A DNA stretch of 5,804 nt from Modestobacter sp. (GCA_025965635.1 JAOPWO010000017.1:1-5804); one strand, 5' to 3'. Counted from the stretch's first letter, positions 1 to 4,870 are shown. Translations and numbers: made by a program. Notes: generated by a model not told the origin, from the sequence alone.

Positions 1-386
1 AGCGGGCCGCCGCGCTGGCCGGCGACGAGAGCGCGCTGCCGGCCCGCGACCGTGGCCCCGCGCGCCGGCTGGTGCGCGACATCGTCGACACCCGCCGCAA
101 CGCCGGCAGCTTCTTCCTCGTCGTGGCGGGGCTGGTCCTCATCGGCTACTTCATCCCCTCGCCGGCGGTGCAGAGCTACACGGTGTTCGTGTGGTTCGCC
201 TTCTTCATCGTCATCGCCGTCGACTCCGTCCTCCTCGGCCGCAAGATCTCGCGGATCGTGGCCGAGCGGCAGCCCGACCACGAGGAGAAGACCCGCACCC
301 TGGTCTGGTACGGCATCAGCCGGGCCACGATGGTGCGCCGCTGGCGGTTCCCGAAGCCACGCCTGGGGCTCACCGACGAGTTCTGA
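1..386 (+). CDS. DUF3043 family membrane protein, 3' part
   Basis: This is the C-terminal 127 residues of a gene that begins upstream of the window; the first whole codon is at base 3 and the stop is TGA 384-386. The visible part starts with a basic, cytoplasmic-looking stretch (LPARDRGPARRLVRDIVDTRRN, in two parts LPARDRGPA and RRLVRDIVDTRRN) that I recognise as typical of the actinobacterial DUF3043 family. Two hydrophobic helices follow at about visible residues 35-52 and 57-77, joined by a very short turn (IPSPAVQS). The tail is charged and basic (RKISRIVAERQ, then RRWRFPKPRLGL) and should lie in the cytoplasm, giving a helical hairpin with both ends inside. DUF3043 proteins are usually around 200 residues, so roughly the first third is missing. 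The family has no established function. The in-frame GTG at base 72 is internal, because the family motif lies before it. A hairpin follows 9 bases after the stop, so the gene probably ends its transcription unit. Confidence 0.88.
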   Translation, partial: RAAALAGDESALPARDRGPARRLVRDIVDTRRNAGSFFLVVAGLVLIGYFIPSPAVQSYTVFVWFAFFIVIAVDSVLLGRKISRIVAERQPDHEEKTRTLVWYGISRATMVRRWRFPKPRLGLTDEF

Positions 387-395
387 CAGGACGCC

Positions 396-434
396 GCAGT
401 CCCCGCCGCTCGCACGCTCGCGGCGGGACCCTGC
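396..434 (+). terminator. Strong GC hairpin, likely terminator of the DUF3043 gene
   Basis: The perfect 8-bp arms CCCGCCGC (402-409) and GCGGCGGG (420-427) enclose a 10-base loop. The stem extends through T400-A428 and GCAG (396-399) with CTGC (431-434), leaving C401 and CC 429-430 bulged. It starts 9 bases after the DUF3043 stop and ends before the reductase promoter box. There is no T-run, as is common for terminators in GC-rich actinomycetes. Confidence 0.6.
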
Positions 435-462
435 AGCGCGGCCGCGACTAACCTCTCGCCAC
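425..462 (+). promoter_or_regulatory. Putative promoter of the aldo/keto reductase, leaderless
   Basis: A TANNNT -10 box, TAACCT, lies at 449-454, eight bases before the GTG at 463. Transcription would then start at or next to the start codon. There is no Shine-Dalgarno sequence in ACCTCTCGCCAC before the GTG. A weak -35 candidate GGGACC (425-430, matching only the GAC of TTGACA) lies 18 bases upstream of the box, inside the arm of the preceding hairpin. Confidence 0.45.
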
Positions 463-1446
463 GTGCACACCCGACGCCTCGGCCGCTCCGGCCTGACCAT
501 CTCCGAGATCGCCTACGGCAACTGGCTCACCCACGGAAGCCAGGTCGAGGAGGACGCCGCGCACGCCTGCGTGCGGGCCGCCCTCGACGTCGGGATCACC
601 ACCTTCGACACCGCCGACGTCTACGCCCAGACGAAGGCCGAGTCGGTGCTGGGCCGGGCGCTGGCCGGGCAACGACGGGAGGGCCTGGAGGTCTTCACCA
701 AGGTCTACTGGCCCACCGGCCCCGGGGCCAACGACCGGGGGCTGTCCCGCAAGCACATCACCGAGAGCTGCAACGCCTCGCTGAAGCGGCTGCAGACGGA
801 CTACGTCGACCTCTACCAGGCCCACCGCTACGACGCGACGGTTCCGCTGGAGGAGACGATGACCGCCTTCGCCGACCTCGTCCGGGCCGGCAAGGTGCTC
901 TACCTGGGTGTGTCGGAGTGGCGCGCGGAGGAGATCGCCGCGGCAGCCGAGCTGGCCCGCGAGCTCAAGGTGCAGCTGATCAGCAACCAGCCGCAGTACT
1001 CGATGCTGTGGCGGGTCATCGAGGCTGAGGTGGTGCCCACCAGCGAGAAGGAGGGCATCTCCCAGATCGTCTGGTCCCCGCTCGCCCAGGGCGTGCTCAC
1101 CGGCAAGTACCTGCCCGGCCAGCAGCCGCCGGTCGACAGCCGTGGCGGGCACGCCACTGCCGGTGGGTCGATGCAGAGCTACCTCACCGACGACGTGCTG
1201 ACCCGGGTGCAGCAGCTCAAGCCCATCGCCGAGGAGCTCGGCCTGTCGATGGCCCAGCTCGCCGTGGCGTGGGTGCTGCAGAACCAGAACGTGGCCGCGG
1301 CGATCATCGGCGCCAGCCGGCCCGAGCAGGTGCACGACAACGTCAAGGCCGCCGGCGTCCAGCTGCCGGCCGAGGTGCTCACCCGCATCGACGCGGTGCT
1401 GGGGGACGTCGTCGAGCGCGACCCCGCCAAGACTTCCCGCGGGTAG
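463..1446 (+). CDS. Aldo/keto reductase, Kv-beta/YghZ-like
   Basis: This gene encodes a 327-residue NADPH-dependent aldo/keto reductase with a (beta/alpha)8 barrel, expected to be a soluble cytoplasmic enzyme reducing aldehydes or ketones. The classical catalytic tetrad is complete: Asp49 (FDTADVY), Tyr54, Lys80 (VFTK) and His121 (QAHR). Other family marks are the N-terminal strand RRLGRSGLTISEIAYGNW (residues 4-21), SNQPQYSMLWR (174-184), WSPLAQGVLTGKY (204-216) and the cofactor-binding IIGASRPEQ (281-289). These fit the branch that includes voltage-gated K+ channel beta subunits and E. coli YghZ (L-glyceraldehyde-3-phosphate reductase). The length is normal for the family. The physiological substrate cannot be read from the sequence. 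The frame stays open far upstream, but GTG 463 is chosen because family homology begins exactly there and a -10-like box sits eight bases before it. The gene appears to be a single-gene unit, with hairpins on both sides. Confidence 0.93.
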   Translation: MHTRRLGRSGLTISEIAYGNWLTHGSQVEEDAAHACVRAALDVGITTFDTADVYAQTKAESVLGRALAGQRREGLEVFTKVYWPTGPGANDRGLSRKHITESCNASLKRLQTDYVDLYQAHRYDATVPLEETMTAFADLVRAGKVLYLGVSEWRAEEIAAAAELARELKVQLISNQPQYSMLWRVIEAEVVPTSEKEGISQIVWSPLAQGVLTGKYLPGQQPPVDSRGGHATAGGSMQSYLTDDVLTRVQQLKPIAEELGLSMAQLAVAWVLQNQNVAAAIIGASRPEQVHDNVKAAGVQLPAEVLTRIDAVLGDVVERDPAKTSRG

Positions 1447-1456
1447 CTGTCGCCGG

Positions 1457-1500
1457 CCCCCGCAGGACCCCGCCACGAGCGTGCGGGTAGGGAGCCTGCG
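1457..1500. terminator. Hairpin between convergent genes, probable bidirectional terminator
   Basis: The 54-base gap between the reductase stop (1446) and the stop of the minus-strand gene (1501) can fold. CGCAGG (1461-1466) pairs with CCTGCG (1495-1500) around an inner hairpin, ACCCCGCCAC (1467-1476) with GTGCGGGT (1481-1488), which has two bulged C's and loop GAGC. An alternative register pairs CCCGCA (1459-1464) with TGCGGG (1482-1487). No T-run is present on either strand. The position exactly between two convergent genes supports the call; the imperfect stem weakens it. Confidence 0.45.
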
Positions 1501-1713
1501 TCAGGTCGCGGCCAGGCCCATCGGGCCGTAGACCCGTTCCCCGTCCCGCTGCAGCGTCACCGTGGCGACGCCCAGCTCCAGCAGGTCCCGCCAGTTCTCC
1601 CCCAGCCACGACTCCGCGTCGCCCTGGTTCTCCGACTCGGGCACCTCCACCCCCAGCGTGGCCGGGTCGACGGCGGCCCCCGAGGGGTCTTCCAGCTGCC
1701 AGGTCCAGCTCAT
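1501..1713 (-). CDS. Conserved hypothetical small protein, 70 residues
   Basis: The protein starts at ATG 1713-1711 and stops at TGA 1503-1501. It opens with MSWTWQLEDPSG, has an acidic middle (EVPESENQGDAESWLGENW, residues 23-41) and ends with a strand-like VTLQRDGERVYGPMGL (52-67). I recognise the pattern (M-x-W-x-W near the start, QGDAESWLGENWRDLLELGV in the centre, VYGPM near the end) as that of a small soluble protein widespread in actinomycetes. I know of no assigned function. It has no signal peptide or membrane segment and no cysteines. It is conserved in style, acidic and Trp-rich for its size (four Trp), which speaks for a real folded domain. The start is supported by a TANNNT box seven bases upstream, suggesting a leaderless transcript; there is no ribosome-binding site. 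The frame stays open further upstream, but that part has composition-driven sequence and is not credible. Confidence 0.8.
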   Translation of the reverse strand: MSWTWQLEDPSGAAVDPATLGVEVPESENQGDAESWLGENWRDLLELGVATVTLQRDGERVYGPMGLAAT

Positions 1714-1720
1714 GACGGCG

Positions 1721-1726
1721 AGGCTA
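1721..1726 (-). promoter_or_regulatory. Putative -10 box of the small hypothetical gene, leaderless
   Basis: Read on the minus strand, TAGCCT ends seven bases before the ATG, within GCGCTAGCCT. The same GCGCTAGC octamer occurs at the same offset before gcvT. No -35 hexamer is recognisable in the GC-rich bases upstream. Transcription would start at about the A of the ATG. Confidence 0.45.
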
Positions 1727-1774
1727 GCGCCCGGCCGGGGCGCCCGGGCGGCGGCGGACCGGGGCGGTGATCTT

Positions 1775-1802
1775 GGTTTACCCGGTGACGACCCGGGGGC
1801 AT
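1775..1802 (+). promoter_or_regulatory. Putative SigB/SigF-type stress promoter of the envelope operon
   Basis: GGTTTA (1775-1780) and GGGCAT (1797-1802) are separated by 16 bases. Promoters read by SigB/SigF-type general-stress sigma factors have the form GTTT-N(about 14-17)-GGGTAT, so only one base of the -10 element departs from consensus. The start site would be near 1809, giving a leader of about 30 bases that carries the ribosome-binding site GGAGGA (1832-1837) of the DUF3618 gene. The AT-richer TTGGTTTA stands out from surroundings that are almost all G and C. The spacer holds a direct repeat, ACCCGG at 1780-1785 and 1791-1796, exactly 11 bp apart. No housekeeping-type promoter was seen here. 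The match is by eye only. Confidence 0.5.
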
Positions 1803-1840
1803 GTAGGGAGCCCGCAGCCCGCGCAGGAGCCGGAGGACCG

Positions 1841-2098
1841 ATGAGCGGGTCACCAGACCCCGACCCCGCCGCCATCCAGGCCGAGATCGAACGCACCCGC
1901 GACCACCTCGGTCGCACCATCGATGCGATCGGGTACCGCCTGGACGTGCGGAACAAGGCGCGCGAGCCGCTGTACCGCGCGCGGGACACCGCTGTCGAGA
2001 CCTACCGCGAGAGCCCGCCGGTGGCCCTCGGAGCCGTAGCGGTGGTCGCGGCGGTGGTCGGCCTGGTCATCCGGAGGAGGAGGAGGAGGAGACGATGA
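1841..2098 (+). CDS. DUF3618 domain protein with poly-arginine tail
   Basis: This 85-residue protein is first in a three-gene operon. Residues 10-40 carry the DUF3618 pattern, an amphipathic helix with AEIERTRDHLGRTIDAIGYRLDV. A single membrane helix follows at about 59-77 (PPVALGAVAVVAAVVGLVI), and then eight consecutive arginines form the C-terminus. By the positive-inside rule the tail should be cytoplasmic. The likely topology is a membrane-anchored protein with a soluble, coil-forming N-terminal part. DUF3618 proteins in actinomycetes are often encoded beside putative holin-like (DUF1469) or other small membrane proteins and are suspected to act in envelope maintenance, but no function is established. 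The start is set by GGAGGA (1832-1837), four bases ahead of ATG 1841. The stop overlaps the next start as ATGA (2095-2098), indicating coupled translation. The arginine run uses AGG/AGA codons that are rare in such GC-rich genomes; that stretch doubles as the ribosome-binding site of the next gene. Confidence 0.9.
   Translation: MSGSPDPDPAAIQAEIERTRDHLGRTIDAIGYRLDVRNKAREPLYRARDTAVETYRESPPVALGAVAVVAAVVGLVIRRRRRRRR
2073..2091 (+). repeat. (GGA)6 trinucleotide run acting as ribosome-binding site
   Basis: Six tandem GGA units plus a final G end three bases before ATG 2095. Read in the DUF3618 frame they supply arginine codons (CGG, five AGG, AGA). Read as RNA they offer several overlapping AGGAGG anti-SD matches, the last (2084-2089) five bases from the DUF4235 start. 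This is a simple-sequence repeat with period 3, so gain or loss of a unit keeps both genes in frame. Confidence 0.75.
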
Positions 2099-2367
2099 GC
2101 AGGGGCGCCAAGCTCGCCTACCGTCCGATCGGTCTGGTCGGCGGCATCCTCGCCGGCATGGTGTCCGGGGCGGTGTTCAAGCAGGTCTGGAAGCGCGTCG
2201 CCGACGAGGACGACGCCCCCAGCGCGATGCAGAGCGAGTACTCGATGCGCGAGGTCGTCCTGGCCGCGGCGATCCAGGGAGCCATCTTCGCGGCCACCAA
2301 GGCGGCCGTCGACCGGGCGGGCGCCCGCGGGTTCACCAAGCTGACCGGCAGCTGGCCCGGCGACTGA
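2095..2367 (+). CDS. DUF4235 family small membrane protein
   Basis: This 90-residue protein matches the DUF4235 pattern along its full length. It begins with a basic start (SRGAKLAYRPIG), then a glycine-rich helix at about 11-28 (PIGLVGGILAGMVSGAVF) and FKQVWKRVADEDDAP (28-42), the family's central signature. A second helix lies at about 52-70 (REVVLAAAIQGAIFAATKA), followed by VDRAGARGFTKLTGSWPGD at the end. Two helices with a charged loop of about 23 residues make a membrane hairpin, probably in the cytoplasmic membrane. The loop is mixed-charge (KRVADEDD), so the topology is not certain. No biochemical role is known to me. Translation is very probably coupled to DUF3618 through the ATGA overlap and the purine-rich run immediately upstream. 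The length is normal and no residue is obviously odd. Its place between DUF3618 and a YihY-type protein suggests a shared job at the cell envelope. Confidence 0.9.
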   Translation: MSRGAKLAYRPIGLVGGILAGMVSGAVFKQVWKRVADEDDAPSAMQSEYSMREVVLAAAIQGAIFAATKAAVDRAGARGFTKLTGSWPGD

Positions 2368-2399
2368 CCCGCCCACCCACCAGCGAGACGAGGACCCAG

Positions 2400-3572
2400 A
2401 TGGCGGACACGAGGCAGCCGCAGACCGCCGTGGAACGGATCCGGCAGCGCGTGCAGGAGAAGGCCGAGCGGCGGGCCGCCGCCGCGGTGCGGCTGGACCG
2501 TGCCGACGACGTCACCCCGACCGGCTCCTCCTCGGCCACCGTCGTCCGCACCGAGGCGCGGGAGGCCGCCCGGCCGGCGCCGCACGTGCCTGGCGAGTCC
2601 GTGCTGCCGGGGGTGCACGCCGAGAAGCCGACCGACATCCCGGCCAGGGGTTGGCTGCAGATCGTCAAGCGCGCCTGGGCGGAGAACAACGCCGACCAGA
2701 TGCCGATCATCGGCGCCGGCGTCGCGTTCTTCGCCTTCCTCGCCGTCTTCCCCGCCCTGATCGCCACCATCTCGCTGTACGGCCTGGTGGCCTCCCCGGA
2801 GCAGGTCGCCGAGCAGATCGACGCGCTGTCGGCTCAGCTGCCCGAGGAGGCGCAGAGCCTGATCGGCGACCAACTGACCGCCATCACCCAGAACAGCGGC
2901 GGAGCGCTGACCCTCAGCCTGATCATCTCGATCCTCGCCGCGCTCTGGAGCGCCGCGGGCGGCACCGGCAACCTGATCAGCGCGGTGAACATCGCCTACG
3001 ACGAGGTGGAGACCCGCAGCTTCGTCAAGCGCAAGGCGCTGGCCCTGGGCCTCACCCTCGGAGCGATCGTCTTCGTGCTGATCACCTTCGGGCTGATCGC
3101 CGTCGTGCCCGTGGTGCTGGACACGCTGCCGCTGGGCGTCTTCGGCACGGTCCTCGCCCAGGTCGTGCGCTGGGTCCTCCTGCTGGGGGTGGTCACCGGG
3201 TCGCTCGCCGTGCTGTACCGGGTGGCCCCCGACCGCGATGCGCCCAAGATGCGCTGGGTCAGCCTGGGTTCGGTCGTCGTCACCGTCATCTGGGCCGCGG
3301 TGAGCCTGCTGTTCAGCTTCTACGTCGACAACTTCGGGTCCTACGACAAGACCTACGGGGCGATCGCCGGCGTCATCGTGCTGATGCTGTGGCTCTACCT
3401 GACGTGCTACCTCGTGCTGCTGGGTGCGGAGATCAACTCCGAGACCGAGCACCAGACCTCGACCGACACCACCGAGGGCGAGCCGCAGCCGATGGGCCGG
3501 CGGGACGCCACGGTGGCCGACGAGCTCCCCGACCCCCCGACCCCCACCAGGAAGTCCCACCCCGAGCAGTAG
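2400..3572 (+). CDS. YihY/BrkB family inner-membrane protein with long N-terminal extension
   Basis: This 390-residue protein belongs to the YihY/BrkB family (once called ribonuclease BN, a misassignment). The family consists of six-helix membrane proteins of unclear function, suspected to take part in transport or envelope physiology. Likely helices are at about 104-130, 169-190, 213-240, 251-273, 287-308 and 319-342. Family marks include QMPIIGAGVAFFAFLAVFPAL (100-120, in two parts), the SAAGGTGNLISAVNIAYD segment (184-201), SYDKTYGAIAGVIVLMLWLYL (314-334, in two parts) and the closing GAEIN (342-346). The core is flanked by a hydrophilic, Ala/Arg-rich N-terminal arm of about 85 residues that could form a short coiled coil (VERIRQRVQEKAERR, 11-25), and by a 44-residue acidic, proline-rich tail. 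The total exceeds the usual core of around 290 residues. ATG 2400 is preceded by GAGGA (2390-2394) at five bases. It follows DUF4235 by 32 bases with no terminator between, so it belongs to the same operon. Its stop lies in the first arm of a large inverted repeat. Confidence 0.92.
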   Translation: MADTRQPQTAVERIRQRVQEKAERRAAAAVRLDRADDVTPTGSSSATVVRTEAREAARPAPHVPGESVLPGVHAEKPTDIPARGWLQIVKRAWAENNADQMPIIGAGVAFFAFLAVFPALIATISLYGLVASPEQVAEQIDALSAQLPEEAQSLIGDQLTAITQNSGGALTLSLIISILAALWSAAGGTGNLISAVNIAYDEVETRSFVKRKALALGLTLGAIVFVLITFGLIAVVPVVLDTLPLGVFGTVLAQVVRWVLLLGVVTGSLAVLYRVAPDRDAPKMRWVSLGSVVVTVIWAAVSLLFSFYVDNFGSYDKTYGAIAGVIVLMLWLYLTCYLVLLGAEINSETEHQTSTDTTEGEPQPMGRRDATVADELPDPPTPTRKSHPEQ

Positions 3573-3648
3573 GAGGAGCCCCTTCCCCTCACCCCCCGCG
3601 AGCTCGGGGCGACCCTCCGGACGGGGTCGAGGGGAACGGGGTCCTCCT
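3571..3648. terminator. 78-bp branched inverted repeat between convergent genes, likely bidirectional terminator
   Basis: The 20-base arms 3571-3590 and 3629-3648 are complementary at 18 of 20 positions (mismatches 3578/3641 and 3582/3637). The 38-base interior holds two further hairpins: CCCCG/CGGGG (3594-3598 with 3605-3609, loop 3599-3604) and GACCC/GGGTC (3611-3615 with 3624-3628, loop 3616-3623). The second abuts the outer stem. RNA from either strand can fold into a stem with two side hairpins. The first two bases belong to the yihY-type stop codon, and 32 bases separate the structure from the gcvT stop. There is no T-run on either side. Confidence 0.6.
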
Positions 3649-3666
3649 GCTCCCGCGCCCGGACCC

Positions 3667-3698
3667 ACCGCACGGGGGACTCACCGCACGTGGGACTC
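3667..3698. repeat. 16-bp tandem duplication over the gcvT stop codon
   Basis: Units 3667-3682 (ACCGCACGGGGGACTC) and 3683-3698 (ACCGCACGTGGGACTC) agree at 15 of 16 positions and are directly adjacent. A degenerate third unit, 3699-3714, agrees at 11 of 16, including ACGGGGGAC. The gcvT stop (3683-3681) spans the junction of the first two units, so the last residues of GcvT (ESHVR) are encoded by unit two and unit one is non-coding. Confidence 0.7.
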
Positions 3699-4799
3699 GA
3701 CGAACGGGGGACGGCGGACAGCCACCGGCTGCGGCCGGCCCCGGACGTCGACGGTCACCTCGTCGCCGGCCGCCACCCCGGCCGCGGTGTCCAGCAGGGC
3801 CAGCGCGATCCCGGTGCGCAGGGTCGGGGAGAACGTCCCACTGGTGACCTCCCCGATCCGCGCACCGTCGGCACCGAGCACCGCCATCCCCGGCCTCGGG
3901 ATGCCGCGCCCGGGTGCCTGCAGCCCCCAGAGCAGCCGGGCCGGGCCGGCCCCCTTCTCCGCCAGCAGGGCCGCCCGGCCCCAGAAGGCGGGCTTCCCCC
4001 AGCCCACCGCCCAGCCCGAGCGGGCCTGGTTGGGGGTGACCTCCCGGGACAGCTCGTGCCCGTGCAGCGGATAACCCATCTCGGTGCGGAGCGTGTCCCG
4101 CGCGCCCAGACCGCACGGCCGGATCTGCGCCGGCTCCCCGGCGGCGAGGACGGCGTCCCACAGGTCGCCGGCGCGGTCGGCGGCGACGAGCAGCTCGTAG
4201 CCGTGCTCACCGGTGTACCCGGTACGGCAGACCGTGACCTCCGCGCCGGCGCGCCCCGGGCTGCCGGCGAACGACATGTACGGCAGGTCCGCGGGCAGGC
4301 CGACGGCAGCCAGCACCTCCGCGGCGCGGGGTCCCTGGACCGCGAGGACGGCGACCTCGGTGTGCCGGTCGGTGACCGTCACACCGGCCGGCGTGGCCGC
4401 GGCCAGCCGGGCGAGCACCTCGGCGGCGTTGGCGGCGTTGGGCACCAGCAGCACGTCGTCGGCGCCGTGCAGGTAGACGATCAGGTCGTCGACGATCCCA
4501 CCGGAGCCGTCCTCGCCGTCGGGCACGCAGCACAACGTGTACTGCGCCTGACCGCGCCCGATCCGCGACAGGTCGTTGGTCAGGCACGAGTCCACGAACG
4601 CCGCTGCCCCGGGCCCGCGGACCGTCGCCGTCCCCAGGTGCGAGACGTCGAACAGGCCGACGCCGTCCCGGACGGCGGCGTGCTCGGCGAGCACCCCACC
4701 CCCCGCGTACTCCACGGGCATCGACCACCCGCCGAAGTCCGCGAACTTGGCGCCGGCAGCGACGTGGCGGTCGTGCAGGGGCGAGGTCAGTGCGCTCAC
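3681..4799 (-). CDS. gcvT: Aminomethyltransferase, glycine cleavage system T-protein
   Basis: This gene encodes a 372-residue T-protein. It takes the aminomethyl group from the lipoyl arm of H-protein and passes the carbon to tetrahydrofolate, giving 5,10-methylene-THF, ammonia and dihydrolipoyl-H-protein in the cytoplasm. Family marks are FGGWSMPVEY (residues 22-31), LFDVSHLGTATVRGPGA (49-65), the catalytic-aspartate region GIVDDLIVY (101-109), RTGYTGEHGYEL (192-203), CGLGARDTLRTEMGYPLHGHEL (229-250, in two parts) and the C-terminal GEVTSGTFSPTL (316-327). The length is normal. The folate/catalytic domain (about 1-280) and the C-terminal barrel (about 285-372) are both complete. A few extra residues (EDGSG) precede the VDD motif, and His198-199 context reads GEHG where GEDG is usual; neither looks damaging. 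GTG 4799 gives the standard N-terminus SPLHDRHVAAGAKFADFGGW. There is no ribosome-binding site and a -10 box sits seven bases upstream, leaving no room for a glycine riboswitch. The P, H and L genes are not in the window. It diverges from pepA, a pairing I recall as also close in Mycobacterium tuberculosis. Confidence 0.96.
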   Translation of the reverse strand: MSALTSPLHDRHVAAGAKFADFGGWSMPVEYAGGGVLAEHAAVRDGVGLFDVSHLGTATVRGPGAAAFVDSCLTNDLSRIGRGQAQYTLCCVPDGEDGSGGIVDDLIVYLHGADDVLLVPNAANAAEVLARLAAATPAGVTVTDRHTEVAVLAVQGPRAAEVLAAVGLPADLPYMSFAGSPGRAGAEVTVCRTGYTGEHGYELLVAADRAGDLWDAVLAAGEPAQIRPCGLGARDTLRTEMGYPLHGHELSREVTPNQARSGWAVGWGKPAFWGRAALLAEKGAGPARLLWGLQAPGRGIPRPGMAVLGADGARIGEVTSGTFSPTLRTGIALALLDTAAGVAAGDEVTVDVRGRPQPVAVRRPPFVESHVR

Positions 4800-4806
4800 G
4801 GACCCG

Positions 4807-4812
4807 ACGCTA
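4807..4812 (-). promoter_or_regulatory. Putative -10 box of gcvT, leaderless
   Basis: On the minus strand TAGCGT ends seven bases before the GTG start, within GCGCTAGCGT. The distance fits transcription starting at the start codon. No convincing -35 hexamer is visible. The 83-base spacer shared with pepA has room for two outward promoters and little else. Confidence 0.5.
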
Positions 4813-4870
4813 GCGCTGCGCGGGCCCCCGGCGAGTTCCCGAGGCGCGAGGGGCAGGGCGGGCCGCCAAC

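Noticed and set aside
52..462. An upstream extension of the reductase frame to an ATG in the codon range near base 52
   Set aside because: The added residues are Ser/Arg/Pro-rich noise overlapping the DUF3043 gene in another frame and a hairpin. Family homology begins at GTG 463.
448..1476. A 342-codon open frame antisense to the aldo/keto reductase
   Set aside because: Low-complexity Gly/Leu/Val/Asp/His sequence with no motif. The reductase with its full catalytic tetrad explains the region.
1562..1840. An upstream extension of the DUF3618 frame
   Set aside because: It would run through the promoter and the opposing small gene with no homology. ATG 1841 has a good ribosome-binding site and begins directly before the DUF3618 pattern.
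2118..3668. A 516-codon open frame on the minus strand opposite DUF4235 and the YihY-type gene
   Set aside because: Its composition is that of a shadow frame (Gly/Arg/His/Asp/Gln runs). The opposite strand carries two complete family members with proper starts and stops.
3683..3737. A frameshift or truncation at the gcvT 3' end caused by the tandem duplication
   Set aside because: The protein has the normal length, and the C-terminal barrel is complete through RPPF. The repeat alters at most the last few residues.
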